Positions 44,170 to 59,008 of a stretch of DNA of 64,000 nt are shown piece after piece. Below the pieces are notes generated by a model that did no database searches, had not been told where the DNA came from, and saw only the letters and a list, made by a program, of their open reading frames with translations. Each line of letters starts with the position of its first letter. The first letter of the stretch is position 1. The position numbers and the translations under genes were made by a program. This DNA comes from Leptospira kirschneri serovar Cynopteri str. 3522 CT. GTDB taxonomy: Bacteria; Spirochaetota; Leptospiria; Leptospirales; Leptospiraceae. The stretch spans positions 310,001 to 374,000 of the forward strand of contig NZ_AHMN02000004.1 in assembly GCF_000243695.2 (NCBI RefSeq), read 5' to 3'.

Positions 44170-45624
44170 TTAATTTAAATTAGGAATGATAAAGTGAAAA
44201 GTACTTCCTACTTCCGAATCGGATTCAACCCAGATACGACCGTTGTGTAATTCTATGATTTTTTTACAATGTGCTAATCCGATCCCATGATCTTCGTATT
44301 CTTCTTTAAGATGCAGTCTTTGGAATATAAAGAAAATTCTATCTACGTATTTGGAATCGATTCCGATTCCATTGTCTTGGACCGAAAAATGGCAGTAGTC
44401 TTCCTCTTTTACGCAACGAATTCGAATTTCAGGATCGATTCCTTTTTTAGAAAACTTGATCGCGTTGGAAATTAGATTTTGAAGAAGTTGTCTGAATTCT
44501 ACTTCGTATACGTTCATATTTGGAAGTGGATCTGAGGTAATTTTTGCATTCGAATTGAGAATTAGATTTTCTAAATCGGAAAGAACTTCCGAAAGAATAC
44601 GGTTTAAATCCGTAAATATTAACTTTTGATCTCTACCAATTCTTGCATACATAAGAAGAGCTTTTACTAAAACGCTCATTCGTTTGGTTGCCTGATCGAT
44701 CGTTTTTAGATAACGGGTTGCGTTGGAATCGAATGTGTTGCCATAATCTTCTTCCAAAACTTGAATATAGTTAGATACAGTTCTTAAGGGTTCTTGTAGA
44801 TCGTGAGACGCTAAAAATGCAAATTGTTCCAGTTCCTTGTTTTTGACTTCCAATTCGTTTTTTCGAATTAGAGTGGATTCTTGATTTTTTCTTTCCGTAA
44901 TGTCAATGATCGAAGCAAGAACCATAATACCTTCGTCTGTGTCTATCGGATTGAGACCGATTTCTACTTGAACTTCGGAGCCGTTTTTTTTTCGGGCGAA
45001 TAAATCTCTTCCCGCGCCCATAGATCGAACGGTAGGTGTTTTGAAAAATTGATTTCTACGATCTGGATGTGCTTCTCGAAAACGTTCCGGTAGTAATATT
45101 TCTAATTTTGTACCGATCAATTCTTCTCTTTCGTAGCCGAATAGTTTTTCCGTTTGCGTATTTACGAGAGAAATTGTTCCTTCCGAATTGACTAAAACCA
45201 TTGCGTTTGGCGCCGATTCTACAACGAGACGAAATCTTTGTTCCGCTTTTTTTCTTTCTGTAATATCTATTATAGAAGCTAAAACGAGAGTACCGTCTGC
45301 GGTTACCACTGGATTTAAACCGATTTCGATCGGAAACTCTGTGCCGTCTTTTTTAAGACCGAAAAGATCTCTGCCAGCACCCATAGGTCGAACTTTAGGA
45401 GAAAGAAAAAAAGAATCTCTGAAAGCTGGATGATTTTTGCGATAACGATGAGGAAGAAGTTCTTCTACAACCTGTCCGATCAATTCAGTTCGTTCGTATT
45501 TGAATAATTTTTCAGCTTGATTGTTGATATAAACGATCTTACCGTCCCGGTTTAACAATAGAATTGCGTTTGGAACAGATTCTACCATCAATTGAAATGT
45601 AAGTTCCGAATGTTTTATCGTCAC
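44170..45624 (-). CDS. Soluble sensor histidine kinase with tandem duplicated PAS domains
   Basis: A 484-residue kinase with GTG start. Two PAS domains (about 5-125 and 130-250) are so alike that they look like a recent duplication: both have [14 protein letters not shown] and [12 protein letters not shown]. HisKA follows with His274 in [16 protein letters not shown], then HATPase_c with [10 protein letters not shown] and [11 protein letters not shown]. No TM segments. The DLQEPLR motif is typical of phytochrome-type HWE-neighbour kinases; it pairs with the adjacent Rcp1-like regulator. Confidence 0.9.
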   Translation of the reverse strand: MTIKHSELTFQLMVESVPNAILLLNRDGKIVYINNQAEKLFKYERTELIGQVVEELLPHRYRKNHPAFRDSFFLSPKVRPMGAGRDLFGLKKDGTEFPIEIGLNPVVTADGTLVLASIIDITERKKAEQRFRLVVESAPNAMVLVNSEGTISLVNTQTEKLFGYEREELIGTKLEILLPERFREAHPDRRNQFFKTPTVRSMGAGRDLFARKKNGSEVQVEIGLNPIDTDEGIMVLASIIDITERKNQESTLIRKNELEVKNKELEQFAFLASHDLQEPLRTVSNYIQVLEEDYGNTFDSNATRYLKTIDQATKRMSVLVKALLMYARIGRDQKLIFTDLNRILSEVLSDLENLILNSNAKITSDPLPNMNVYEVEFRQLLQNLISNAIKFSKKGIDPEIRIRCVKEEDYCHFSVQDNGIGIDSKYVDRIFFIFQRLHLKEEYEDHGIGLAHCKKIIELHNGRIWVESDSEVGSTFHFIIPNLN

Positions 45625-45791
45625 GGGATTTCACTCTTAAAGTAGGGAAAGAAAAATTGAATCCGATAAAAATATCACAATGGTAAAATTGTGTCAAATA
45701 GTAAATTAGAATATTTGAATTTATAATACTGGCACGAAAAATATGAAAATGAAAGTCGAAAAGTAAAAAACGAAAAATCTAAAATAAAAAT

Positions 45792-46352
<561 letters not shown>

Positions 46353-46462
46353 GCGTGCATTCTTTTTCCAATTGAAATTGGGTCAAAAGAAAATCTTTTT
46401 TTTAGACTTGTTTTGAAGTCTCTAAAAGAAAGATCTGTAGAAAGAAAGAGAGGGGAGAACCG

Positions 46463-47005
46463 ATGAAATCAAATGATCAAATTCTGGAATATATGGGAAA
46501 AAAACCTCAAATTCATGAGTCCGTTTTTTTGGCCCCAGGTTCTCAAGTTATAGGAGATGTGGTGATTGGAAAAAATTCATCCATTTGGTTTCAGACTTTA
46601 GTGAGAGGGGATGTCAATTATATTCGAATTGGGGAAAATGTAAACATTCAAGATCTTACGATCATTCACGTAGCAAGGGATGTGTATCCGGTGGAAATTG
46701 GAAATAACGTATCGATCGGACATAGGGCGACTCTACACGGATGTAAGTTGAAAGATAATTCTTTTGTAGGAATGTGTGCGACTTTGATGGATGACGTAGA
46801 AGTAGGAGAGTTCGCTTTTATAGGAGCGGGGGCTTTGATAACACCCGGAAAAAAAATTCCTCCCGGAGTTCTTGTTATGGGATCTCCTGGAAAGATCATT
46901 CGAGATATTACCGATAAGGAAAGAGAAATTATTATACGTACAACGAATAATTATATTAAATACAAGGAGAATTATCTGCAAGATCCGTTTTATAAAAGAA
47001 GTTAA
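46463..47005 (+). CDS. Gamma-carbonic-anhydrase-like hexapeptide protein
   Basis: A 180-residue left-handed beta-helix protein. [30 protein letters not shown] starts the helix; metal ligands are His in NIQDLTIIH and the two His of GHRATLHGC. The family includes gamma carbonic anhydrases and YrdA/PaaY-type proteins. The C-terminal helix of about 25 residues caps the trimer. GAGAACC precedes ATG 46463. Enzyme activity is not proven for many members. Confidence 0.9.
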   Translation: MKSNDQILEYMGKKPQIHESVFLAPGSQVIGDVVIGKNSSIWFQTLVRGDVNYIRIGENVNIQDLTIIHVARDVYPVEIGNNVSIGHRATLHGCKLKDNSFVGMCATLMDDVEVGEFAFIGAGALITPGKKIPPGVLVMGSPGKIIRDITDKEREIIIRTTNNYIKYKENYLQDPFYKRS

Positions 47006-47159
47006 AAATACTCATTTAGAAAAGTGTAAACTGATTTATCTCGTTTTATGAAAGATGGTTTCAAAAACCTACATTTGATAAATAAAAATTGAAGTAAAAA
47101 GATCTTTTACGCACATTTACATAGATGAACATATTTTTTGAATATTCTTTTTTGACACT

Positions 47160-47365
47160 ATCTAATGTGAGTTAACGCGAAAGGATCGATGTGGGGAAAC
47201 TAAAGCAGAACGCTCTCTATGAATCGCGTTTTAGATCGTGTTCTATGTTGAATCTAAAGATAATTGTTGTATAATGTTTTCTGTATGCAATTTATTGACC
47301 AGGGCTAAAGAGTCAGTCCGGTTGCCTATGGCAAGCTGGATTCGCCCGGTGTACTGCTCATGTTA
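47160..47365 (+). repeat. Short copy of the dispersed TIR element
   Basis: Begins CTAATGTGAGTTAACGCGAA (47161) and runs through CTAAAGCAGAACGCTCTCTA, TTTATTGACCAGGGCTAAAG (47290) and a GTCCGG-ttgcctatggcaag-CTGGAT hairpin, ending TCGCCCGGTG. The same module order occurs in 57639-58231. It lies in the 444-bp gap between the carbonic-anhydrase-like and GAPDH-like genes; the rest of that gap is AT-rich with no gene. Confidence 0.75.
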
Positions 47366-47449
47366 TCTACGATTTTTTGAGATTTTCTTCATTTTGGAAA
47401 ATGTACATATCGATGACGATCGATTCTGAATAAAAACGAGGAATGATCT

Positions 47450-48523
<1,074 letters not shown>

Positions 48524-48674
48524 ATCTCTTTACGTCTTTATAACTTTTGATTTCAGCGATAGGGTCTTTTTTAGGAATAATATTTAAAAATTAGAATATT
48601 TGAATTTGTTAATATTTTGGGGATCTTATCGGTTTTGGTTGTGTCTTACGAACTTGGCTCTAACTTTAAATTTT

Positions 48675-49215
48675 GTGGGAACTCTCACAAAGTTATATTT
48701 AAAGTAGAATTCGAAACTTGTGGGAACTCTTACAAAGTTATATTTAAAGTAAAATTTGAAATTTGTGGGAACTCTTACAAAGTTATATTTAAAGTAAAAT
48801 TTGAAATTTGTGGGAACTCTCACAAAGTTAGATTTAAGAGTAGAATTTGAAACTTGTGGGAACTCTCACAAAGTTAGATTTAAGAGTAGAATTTGAAACT
48901 TGTGGGAACTCTCACAAAGTTAGATTTAAGAGTAGAATTTGAAACTTGTGGGAACTCTCACAAAGTTAGATTTAAAGTAGAATTTGAAATTTGTGGGAAC
49001 TCTCACAAAATTAGATTTAAAGTAGAATTCGAAACTTGTGGGAACTCTCACAAAGTTATATTTAAGAGTAGAATTCGAAACTTGTGGGAACTCTCACAAA
49101 ATTATATTTAAGAGTAGAATTCGAAACTTGTGGGAACTCTTACAAAGTTATATTTAAGAGTAGAATTCGAAACTTGTGGGAACTCTTACAAAGTTATATT
49201 TAAAGTAGATTCTGT
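48675..49215. repeat. Tandem 45/46-bp repeat, 12 units
   Basis: GTGGGAACTCT starts at 48675, 48720, 48765, 48810, 48856, 48902, 48948, 48993, 49038, 49084, 49130 and 49176. Steps are 45 or 46 bp; the extra base comes from TTTAAGAGTAG in place of TTTAAAGTAG. Each unit carries TGTGGGAACTCTCACA or the ...TTACA variant. It lies between the GAPDH-like gene and cysK, ending about 115 bp before the cysK start. Unit-to-unit variants are grouped, as expected from slippage and conversion. Confidence 0.95.
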
Positions 49216-49253
49216 AAAAAAGAGCGTGGGAAAAAGGTTTTTTTCTTGAATTT

Positions 49254-49291
<38 letters not shown>

Positions 49292-49319
49292 AGAAACCAA
49301 AAGAACGCTTGTAAGAGGC

Positions 49320-50261
<942 letters not shown>

Positions 50262-50294
50262 CAAGATTTTTTGAATCTAAATTTTCTCTATTGG

Positions 50295-50330
50295 AAACCT
50301 TGGAATTTATAATTCCAAGGTTTCTTTTTT
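50295..50330 (+). terminator. Rho-independent terminator of cysK
   Basis: AAACCTTGGAATT (50295-50307) pairs perfectly with AATTCCAAGGTTT (50311-50323) around TAT, followed by CTTTTTT. It starts 33 bp after the cysK stop. This is the clearest intrinsic terminator in the window. Confidence 0.93.
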
Positions 50331-50450
50331 CTATTCGAATTTATAGATGTAACTTAATCCTTGTTTATGCTTTATAAAACAGTAAATTAGATTATTTATA
50401 TATATGATTTATTTTACATGGTTTATTTAAAAATTTATCTTTTTACTGGC

Positions 50451-50480
50451 AACTAAATAACAAAGTGCTTAATATTTTGC
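50451..50480 (+). repeat. Dispersed ATAATAAAGTG...TATTTTGC sequence, example copy
   Basis: AACTAAATAACAAAGTGCTTAATATTTTGC has relatives at 39981-40010, 53283-53314 and 53673-53706. The tails also match (for example CTCTTGCAATAAAAATTT near 50493 and 53331). This is a third dispersed sequence family, only in non-coding DNA. Confidence 0.6.
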
Positions 50481-50689
50481 ACTCAGGCGGACTCTTGCAA
50501 TAAAAATTTGAGGTCGATTTTGTAAAAATATAGAAGTTCTAAAAAATTGCGTCTAACTTGGAATTGTTGGTCTATTTTGAAGTAGGTCCTACCTTTAAGT
50601 TTTTAAACAAGTTTAGTATGGTGTTATTTTTATGTGTCCTAATGTGAGTTAGACGTAAGGAATTTGTTTCCTAAAATTTCGTTTTACCG

Positions 50690-50905
50690 TGAAAAAATGG
50701 ATGTAGGAACTCTTACAAAACCTTGAAATTGCCGTAAAAAATAAAATTTGGGAACTACACATGTCTATGTTTTATGGTTAGATTTTGAAATGTAGGAGCT
50801 CATACAATTTTCGATCACGAAAAATAGATATTTAAAGGCCCGTAATGTGACTTAATCTGTGGGAACTCTCACAAATCGTGGATTTACCAGTAGTTCCCAC
50901 ATTTA
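50690..50905. repeat. Cluster of five palindrome copies
   Basis: Copies at 50703 (TGTAGGAACTCTTACA), 50747 (TTGGGAACTACACA), 50791 (TGTAGGAGCTCATACA), 50861 (TGTGGGAACTCTCACA) and 50890 (AGTAGTTCCCACAT) are set in unrelated spacers. The first three are about 44 bp apart, the same step as in the tandem arrays, although the spacers differ. Confidence 0.8.
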
Positions 50906-50964
50906 AAGAATCGATTTACAAAGCTCAGATTCCAACTTTCTCAGAATTATGGTTTTCTTACATC

Positions 50965-51232
50965 GAACTCATTTTAAATAACGCGAGTTTTGCGTAAAAA
51001 AATCTGGGCGAATCTGGCTGCCTGTGGCAGCCGGACCGGGCTCTTTAGCTTCGGTCAAGTTATTGTGAAACTACAGAACCAGATTCAGTTTTTATAAAAT
51101 ACCAATAACTGACCCACACGCGATTCATAGAGAGCGTTGTGTTGAGTTTCCAACGCGCCTCATAGAGAGCGTTGTGCTTTAGTTCATTCATCGATCTCTT
51201 TCGCATTAGTTATATCGAACTCAGGTTAAATA
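50965..51232 (-). repeat. Antisense copy of the dispersed TIR element
   Basis: Read on the - strand it starts near TTAACCTGAGTTCGATATAA (51231 down), passes CTAAAGCACAACGCTCTCTA (51180), GACCGAAGCTAAAGAGCCCG (51055) and a GTCCGGctgcc...GGCAGCC hairpin (51017-51040), and ends with CTCGCGTTATTTAAAATGAG (50990 down). It lies upstream of topA. The remaining DNA to 51444 is AT-rich and must contain the topA promoter. Confidence 0.75.
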
Positions 51233-51444
51233 TAAGATTTGAAACTGTTTTCGAAAGAAAAAACGTTTTAAAAAGAATCCGTTATGTTATTCAGTTCTAA
51301 AATCAAAAAATCGGATTTAAGAAAAAGACATTTAGAAACTGTTTCAAAAATATCTTAGAAAAATCGTATTTTAAGTAAAGATAAAATATTTTTGAGATAG
51401 ATTCTAGTTGAAAACCTGATAACAAACCAAAATTTAAGAATTCG

Positions 51445-53274
<1,830 letters not shown>

Positions 53275-53989
53275 AGCCACTCATAGTTATATAATAAAAT
53301 ATCCAGTATTTCGCGCTGAAGCAGAACAGCTCTTGCAATAAAAATTTACGCTACTTAATTTTGTAAGAATCGATAAGATGGTTGAGTAACTTTAATCTTT
53401 GTAAAAATCGAACTAAAAATAATATTAATTTTCTTTTATATATGTATTGCTTGGATTTATAAAATAGAGTAATTAAGGTTCTGCGTTAAGCAGCTGTTTT
53501 TTATAATTTGTGAGTAATAAGGATGAATAGTGAAAATCTGTTTTCGTATTTAAAAGTAAGTTATCTTGAAACTTTCAATCAAATGTGAATTTTATGTAAG
53601 AAATTAGGGAAAGTTTTTTTAAAAGTAGTAGTTGCTACATTGATTTTTAGGACCCAAGATTCTTTATCCTACTCATAACTATATAATAAAGTATCTAATA
53701 TTTTGCATGGAATCAGTGTTTTGTGATAAAATTAACGGTACTCAATTTTATAGAGATCAGTAAGAATAGTTAAGTTTTACTGTAAAATCCTAGTTTGTGG
53801 TAGTTCCTACAAATTAAGTCACATTACGAATTTTTAAATATTCATTTTTCTTGTCTGGAATATGTATTTTTAAAATCTAATTGTAAAACTTAGATTTGCG
53901 AAAATGAGTTTCCCACGAATTAAATCTCTTAGAACAGATCTTTTATCGCTAAAATTTCTAGCGTTAGTTCTTACAAATTAAGTTAACAT
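53275..53989. repeat. Repeat-rich gap after topA
   Basis: Two copies of the ATAATAAAGT family (53283-53314 and 53673-53706) and four palindrome-like copies: AGTAGTTGCTACAT (53628), TGTGGTAGTTCCTACA (53794), GAGTTTCCCACGA (53917) and TTAGTTCTTACAAATT (53963). No gene and no obvious topA terminator. Confidence 0.65.
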
Positions 53990-54285
53990 GAATTCAATGT
54001 AAGAAAATCGAATCCGGCTCGTCGCAGTTGGTTGGACTGGACTCTTTAGTTTTGATCAATAAATTGTATATGGAAAGCAGTATATAAAAATATTATTTAG
54101 TTTTAATATATAATGCGACCCGGAAAGCTCAGAGAATGCCTCTCTGGAGATGGGCATTCAGAAAAACGTTTGCTAAAGTTTCCAGAGCGCCTCTTAGGAA
54201 GCGATGCACCGAGTTTAGGAAGTAAGACGCTTTAGTTTAAAAGAGTGCTCTGATGGGTTTACGTTTTTTAGGTTAATAAAATCAA
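53990..54285 (-). repeat. Antisense decayed copy of the dispersed TIR element
   Basis: Read on the + strand: TTAACATGAATTCAATGTAA (53982) at one end, then GGCTCGTCGCAGTTGG, GACTCTTTAGTTTTGATCAA (54041), CGACCCGGAAAGC, GCGCCTCTTAGGAAGCGATG (54186) and AAGACGCTTTAGTTTAAAAG. Order and orientation match the - strand copies of the element at 57639-58231. It ends just before the ABC ATPase gene. Confidence 0.65.
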
Positions 54286-54331
54286 GTAGTTTATTAATAG
54301 ATTTTGAATGTGTTTTTTTTATTACGATGGA

Positions 54332-55132
<801 letters not shown>

Positions 55133-55141
55133 ACGATTTTT

Positions 55142-55345
55142 TTAATTCTCCATCCGAGCGATTTCATATAACTTTCTAAGTTTTTCGCAGGTTTCTTCGA
55201 AGATTTTTTTATCTGCGAGATCGTATTTATGTAGTATCGTTTCATCTATCGTAAAGAAAGAAGCCTTTTTATCGATACAATCCATCATCATATTGGCTAG
55301 ATAGACCAATTCTACTAAATCGTGATAAACACTGCCCACGTTCAT
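55142..55345 (-). CDS. Small helical protein, unknown
   Basis: A 67-residue predicted all-helical protein (HDLVELVYLANMMMDCIDKK, KIFEETCEKLRKLYEIARM). Its ATG overlaps the upstream stop by 4 bp (ATGA), and the ABC gene follows 9 bp on, so it is translated as part of the operon. I do not recognise the family. Confidence 0.65.
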   Translation of the reverse strand: MNVGSVYHDLVELVYLANMMMDCIDKKASFFTIDETILHKYDLADKKIFEETCEKLRKLYEIARMEN

Positions 55346-56622
55346 AAAGGTCTATGATGAAATTCTATCATTTGAACTAAGTCGGGAGGAAAATCCCATT
55401 TTTTAGCCAGAAGAGCGCCTAACGTTGGATGAGAGATTCCGATGGAAATCTCTTCTAAGATTGTAGAACTTCCGAAGTCCCTGTCTTTTTGATAGTTTGT
55501 CAGTTTTATAAATAATCTTTGATTGAGAGAAAGCAAAATGAATTTTCCCAAGTCATGTAGAAGTGCACCTGCCGCGGCAATGTCTGCGACTCTGGTCATT
55601 CCACCTCTACCTGCAATTTGTCGAATGAAAAAACTGCACATGTTGGAATGATTCCAAACTTCTTGCAATTTCGCATAACGTCCATCCATGATTTTTCTTA
55701 CTCCGGAAACATAGAGAAGGTTTCTTACGTTTTTAAGACCTACTACTTTAACCGCTTGAACGATCGTATTTACTTTGTTTCTACTCGCAAATCCCGCTGA
55801 GTTGGAAAGTTTTAACAAGTCTACACTGAGGGCCGGGTTTTTTTCGATTTCACTCGCTATAATTCCTAAATCCGAATCTGGATTGTTACACAAAGAAATG
55901 ATTCTAGTCAAAGTATTTGGAAGAGGTGGAAGTCCTTCTATTTCCATTAGAATTTTTTCTTTGAGTTTGGTGGTAATTTCTATGGGAACAATTTGTTGGG
56001 GTACAATTAAAGTCGCTCTAGTCAGTTTTCCATCCGTATCGATTTTGAATTTATCGGAACCGATTCCGGAATTTTTCAAAAGGAGTTGAATTAAAACCAA
56101 ACCGAGTCCGGCGCTTTCTTGAGAATCGGAAATATCCATAAACGCATCGGAAAGATCGTTGTATTTTTTAGCGGATTCGATTCTTTTTTTAATACGATCT
56201 AGTTCCTGAGGTAGAAGTGCAGAATCGTTTTCCACTAAAATCGCCAAACTACTGTTAATCATTTTAGCTCGGAAATGAATTTTAAAACCGCTATTTTGTA
56301 AAATTTCTTTTTGGTCGTCCCAATGATGTGTAATTTCCTCTTGGAAGGTTCTCATTCCTTTCGAGTAGTGATCTGCGTTATGAATGTCTAAATTTTTTTT
56401 GAGAAAGAAAATTCTTTTCGCGTTCGCTTTGTTTGCGTTCATCAATATTTCTTTTAGGACGGTGGAAATTACTTCCGTTAAAAAGAGTCTGTCTATTTTT
56501 CCTAAAATATTAAGCAATAAATTATAGAGCTGTTGATGGTCTTCTTCGGAAACGAATTTGTATTCTACATCTATGTCTTTTCCGCTTAAAAGGGTATCTG
56601 TAAGTTCCGGTATGTTTAACAT
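55342..56622 (-). CDS. ATPase-like domain fused to an HDOD domain
   Basis: A 426-residue protein. Residues about 40-205 resemble a GHKL/HATPase domain: KEILMNANKANAKRIFF (N-box position) and SAGLGLVLIQLLLKNSG (G2-like), with no HisKA. Residues about 225-425 are an HDOD domain: EGLPPLPNTLTRIISLCNNPDSD, LLKLSNSAGFA, VAAAGALLHDLGKF (the HD pair is present here) and HPTLGALLAKKW. HDOD proteins often relay signals in motility and cell-cycle control. The joined architecture is unusual. Confidence 0.8.
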   Translation of the reverse strand: MLNIPELTDTLLSGKDIDVEYKFVSEEDHQQLYNLLLNILGKIDRLFLTEVISTVLKEILMNANKANAKRIFFLKKNLDIHNADHYSKGMRTFQEEITHHWDDQKEILQNSGFKIHFRAKMINSSLAILVENDSALLPQELDRIKKRIESAKKYNDLSDAFMDISDSQESAGLGLVLIQLLLKNSGIGSDKFKIDTDGKLTRATLIVPQQIVPIEITTKLKEKILMEIEGLPPLPNTLTRIISLCNNPDSDLGIIASEIEKNPALSVDLLKLSNSAGFASRNKVNTIVQAVKVVGLKNVRNLLYVSGVRKIMDGRYAKLQEVWNHSNMCSFFIRQIAGRGGMTRVADIAAAGALLHDLGKFILLSLNQRLFIKLTNYQKDRDFGSSTILEEISIGISHPTLGALLAKKWDFPPDLVQMIEFHHRPL

Positions 56623-56661
56623 AAGTTTGTCCGTTTCGGGACAATTTTTTTCAAGTTTCCT

Positions 56662-56713
<52 letters not shown>

Positions 56714-56735
56714 TCAAGTAATGTTGGAGGAATGT

Positions 56736-56993
56736 ATGGTTTTAGTAAAAGAAACGGAGAATGAAATAGATCGTCAAATTCGTTATTTTTTAGAGGAGAA
56801 ATTAGAGGGAATACTGGAAGAGGCGCATAAGGTAAAAAAAAGACGTCAAGAGGTACTTCATGGCAAAAAAAACGAAAAAGAAAAAAAGAGTTCCGAGTTC
56901 GAAAATATACCAGAAGAAACGCAACTGACGCTTTGGGCAGAAGATCAATGTGAACATAATAAAAAGATGGACAGTCTTGGAACCGGTTCTTAG
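56736..56993 (+). CDS. Small charged coiled-coil protein, unknown
   Basis: An 85-residue protein from ATG 56736, with GGAGG 5 bp upstream; this RBS favours it over a longer frame. The N-terminal 45 residues form a likely coiled coil (ENEIDRQIRYFLEEKLEGILEEAHKVKKRRQEVL), followed by a Lys/Glu-rich stretch. It is divergent from the ATPase-HDOD gene (113 bp apart). Family not recognised. Confidence 0.6.
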   Translation: MVLVKETENEIDRQIRYFLEEKLEGILEEAHKVKKRRQEVLHGKKNEKEKKSSEFENIPEETQLTLWAEDQCEHNKKMDSLGTGS

Positions 56994-57003
56994 AATAGAA
57001 CCA

Positions 57004-57261
57004 ATGGACAATAGCTTCTTTTCAGAAAGCGAAAACATCCAGAGTTTTCCGGTAAAACGGGATATTCTAGATATTATGGATTCATATCGGTATATGAATT
57101 CTTCTTATTTTTTTGATTTTCTTTCCGATGGTCGTTGGGACCACGCGATTGGTTGGATCGAAAAGAATATGAACGAATTGGATTGGTCGATGCGTTATGT
57201 TCCTGAAAGCATTGATCGTTATCGGAAACCGTTAGAATCATTCATTAAAAAGTTACAGTAA
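57004..57261 (+). CDS. Small acidic protein, unknown
   Basis: An 85-residue protein from ATG 57004, 10 bp after the previous stop; a GTG at 56950 would add 18 residues overlapping that gene. It has aromatic-rich helices (DILDIMDSYRYMNSSYFFDFL, WDHAIGWIEKNMNELDWSMRYV). Family not recognised. It probably forms a two-gene unit with 56736-56993. Confidence 0.6.
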   Translation: MDNSFFSESENIQSFPVKRDILDIMDSYRYMNSSYFFDFLSDGRWDHAIGWIEKNMNELDWSMRYVPESIDRYRKPLESFIKKLQ

Positions 57262-57638
57262 AAATTGATTTGTTTTTCGTTACTGGATTTTTTTTGGTTT
57301 TTAAAAATCTGTTCATCTGTTGTGCTTTAGTTTTTGAAATTGATTCTTTTTATTTTAAGAAAGATCAATCTTTAGCATTTCTACATTCCGCATAAAAAAA
57401 TCGTTTTGAAAATTGTCTTTATAATTTAAAATGAGTTTAAGCGTTTTATAAAACTTTTTTCCGATATATTCAAAATAAAAACCATCTCAAAAATTTTCTA
57501 TTTTATTTCCAAACGTCATTTTTAAATGCTCTGAATCATTTTTGGAGAACTCATACACGTACGGTTTAAAAAACAATCCATTTTCAAAGAATGCGGGAAG
57601 AGTTGACATGTTCTCAAACTGAGAGTAATTACAAAATT
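57262..57638. other. AT-rich spacer before the full TIR element
   Basis: About 380 bp with no gene, no palindrome copy and no terminator hairpin that I can identify after 57261. Confidence 0.4.
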
Positions 57639-58231
<593 letters not shown>

Positions 58232-58320
58232 AAAAGAAACTTATTTTGAGATAAGTTCGGTATAAGAACCCATAATTCTGAAAAAAGTTGGAATCTGAAC
58301 TTTATAGATCCATTCTTTAA

Positions 58321-58497
58321 ATGTGGGAACTACTGCAAAATTTCGTTCTGAAAAGTATGGTTTAAAATCGCAAAAAGGATAAAAAGAGACGTAATTTGTG
58401 GGAACTACTACAATTTATAAAATAGAAGTTTATAACAATTGAACCTGGTCATATTTGATGTGTGGGCTCTTACAAAAGTTAGGTTTGTCTGTAAAAT
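58321..58497. repeat. Palindrome cluster
   Basis: Copies at 58322 (TGTGGGAACTACTGCA), 58399 (TGTGGGAACTACTACA) and 58461 (TGTGTGGGCTCTTACA) in AT-rich spacers. The text leading in (GAACTTTATAGATCCATTC at 58296) resembles that at 40172-40192, so the duplicated block may extend further than 58498. Confidence 0.7.
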
Positions 58498-58750
58498 GAT
58501 GTGGGAACTCTTACCAAACCACGATTTTTACGAACAAATTCTAAAATTGTAGGAACTACTACTTTTAGAAAATTTTTTCTCGCGCCGAACTCATGTTAAA
58601 ATGGGATTTAAATTTTAATGATGGCCGCAAAACAGCGATTTTGTGCACAAATCCGATTGGACGATGATTCTTTTTGAATTTTATAGTAGTTCCCACAATT
58701 TTCAAAGTTTAAACTGGTGAATCCACGATTTGTGAGAGTTCCCACATTTA
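58498..58750 (+). repeat. ~250-bp repeat block shared with 40197-40450, copy 2
   Basis: Palindromes at 58500, 58547, 58684 and 58728 match those of 40197-40450 in order and spacing, with shared spacer text such as GGGATTTAAATTTTAATGAT and GTAGTTCCCACAATTTTCAA. Differences are scattered substitutions and small indels. Downstream, 58751-58970 is AT-rich with one more palindrome copy (TTTGTGGGAGTTTATACACG near 58900). Confidence 0.78.
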
Positions 58751-58970
58751 TTTTTTACGAAAAAATTGACTTAAGATAAAATGGATTTCTTACTTCAGGT
58801 TCATGTTATTTTAAGATGAGTTCGGCGTAATAGAATTAGATTAGAAGAAAATACTAATTTTCATATTGATAATGAATTGTTAAAGTCTCTAAAGCCTAAG
58901 TTTTGTGGGAGTTTATACACGTTTTATAAGAGTTTAGATTTTTACGTCAAACTCAGGTTCAGTGGTTAAG

Positions 58971-59000
58971 ATTAGGGCGAAAATTTTTTTCCGCCCTAAT
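58971..59000 (-). terminator. Inverted repeat just after the 59009-59857 gene
   Basis: ATTAGGGCG (58971-58979) pairs with CGCCCTAAT (58992-59000) around a 12-nt A/T loop, 9 bp beyond the stop of the - strand gene. There is no T-run on the - strand side, so it may act as a terminator-like or 3'-end stabilising hairpin. Confidence 0.55.
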
Positions 59001-59008
59001 AAAAATTC

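Noticed and set aside
47238..47429. A 63-codon frame between the carbonic-anhydrase-like and GAPDH-like genes
   Set aside because: Lies in the TIR element copy and lacks coding character.
48617..49111. Frames on both strands through the 45/46-bp array
   Set aside because: Repeat artefacts; the phase changes whenever a 46-bp unit occurs.
48675..49215. Possible CRISPR array
   Set aside because: Spacers are repeats themselves, almost identical between units, and no cas genes are present; this is a tandem repeat.
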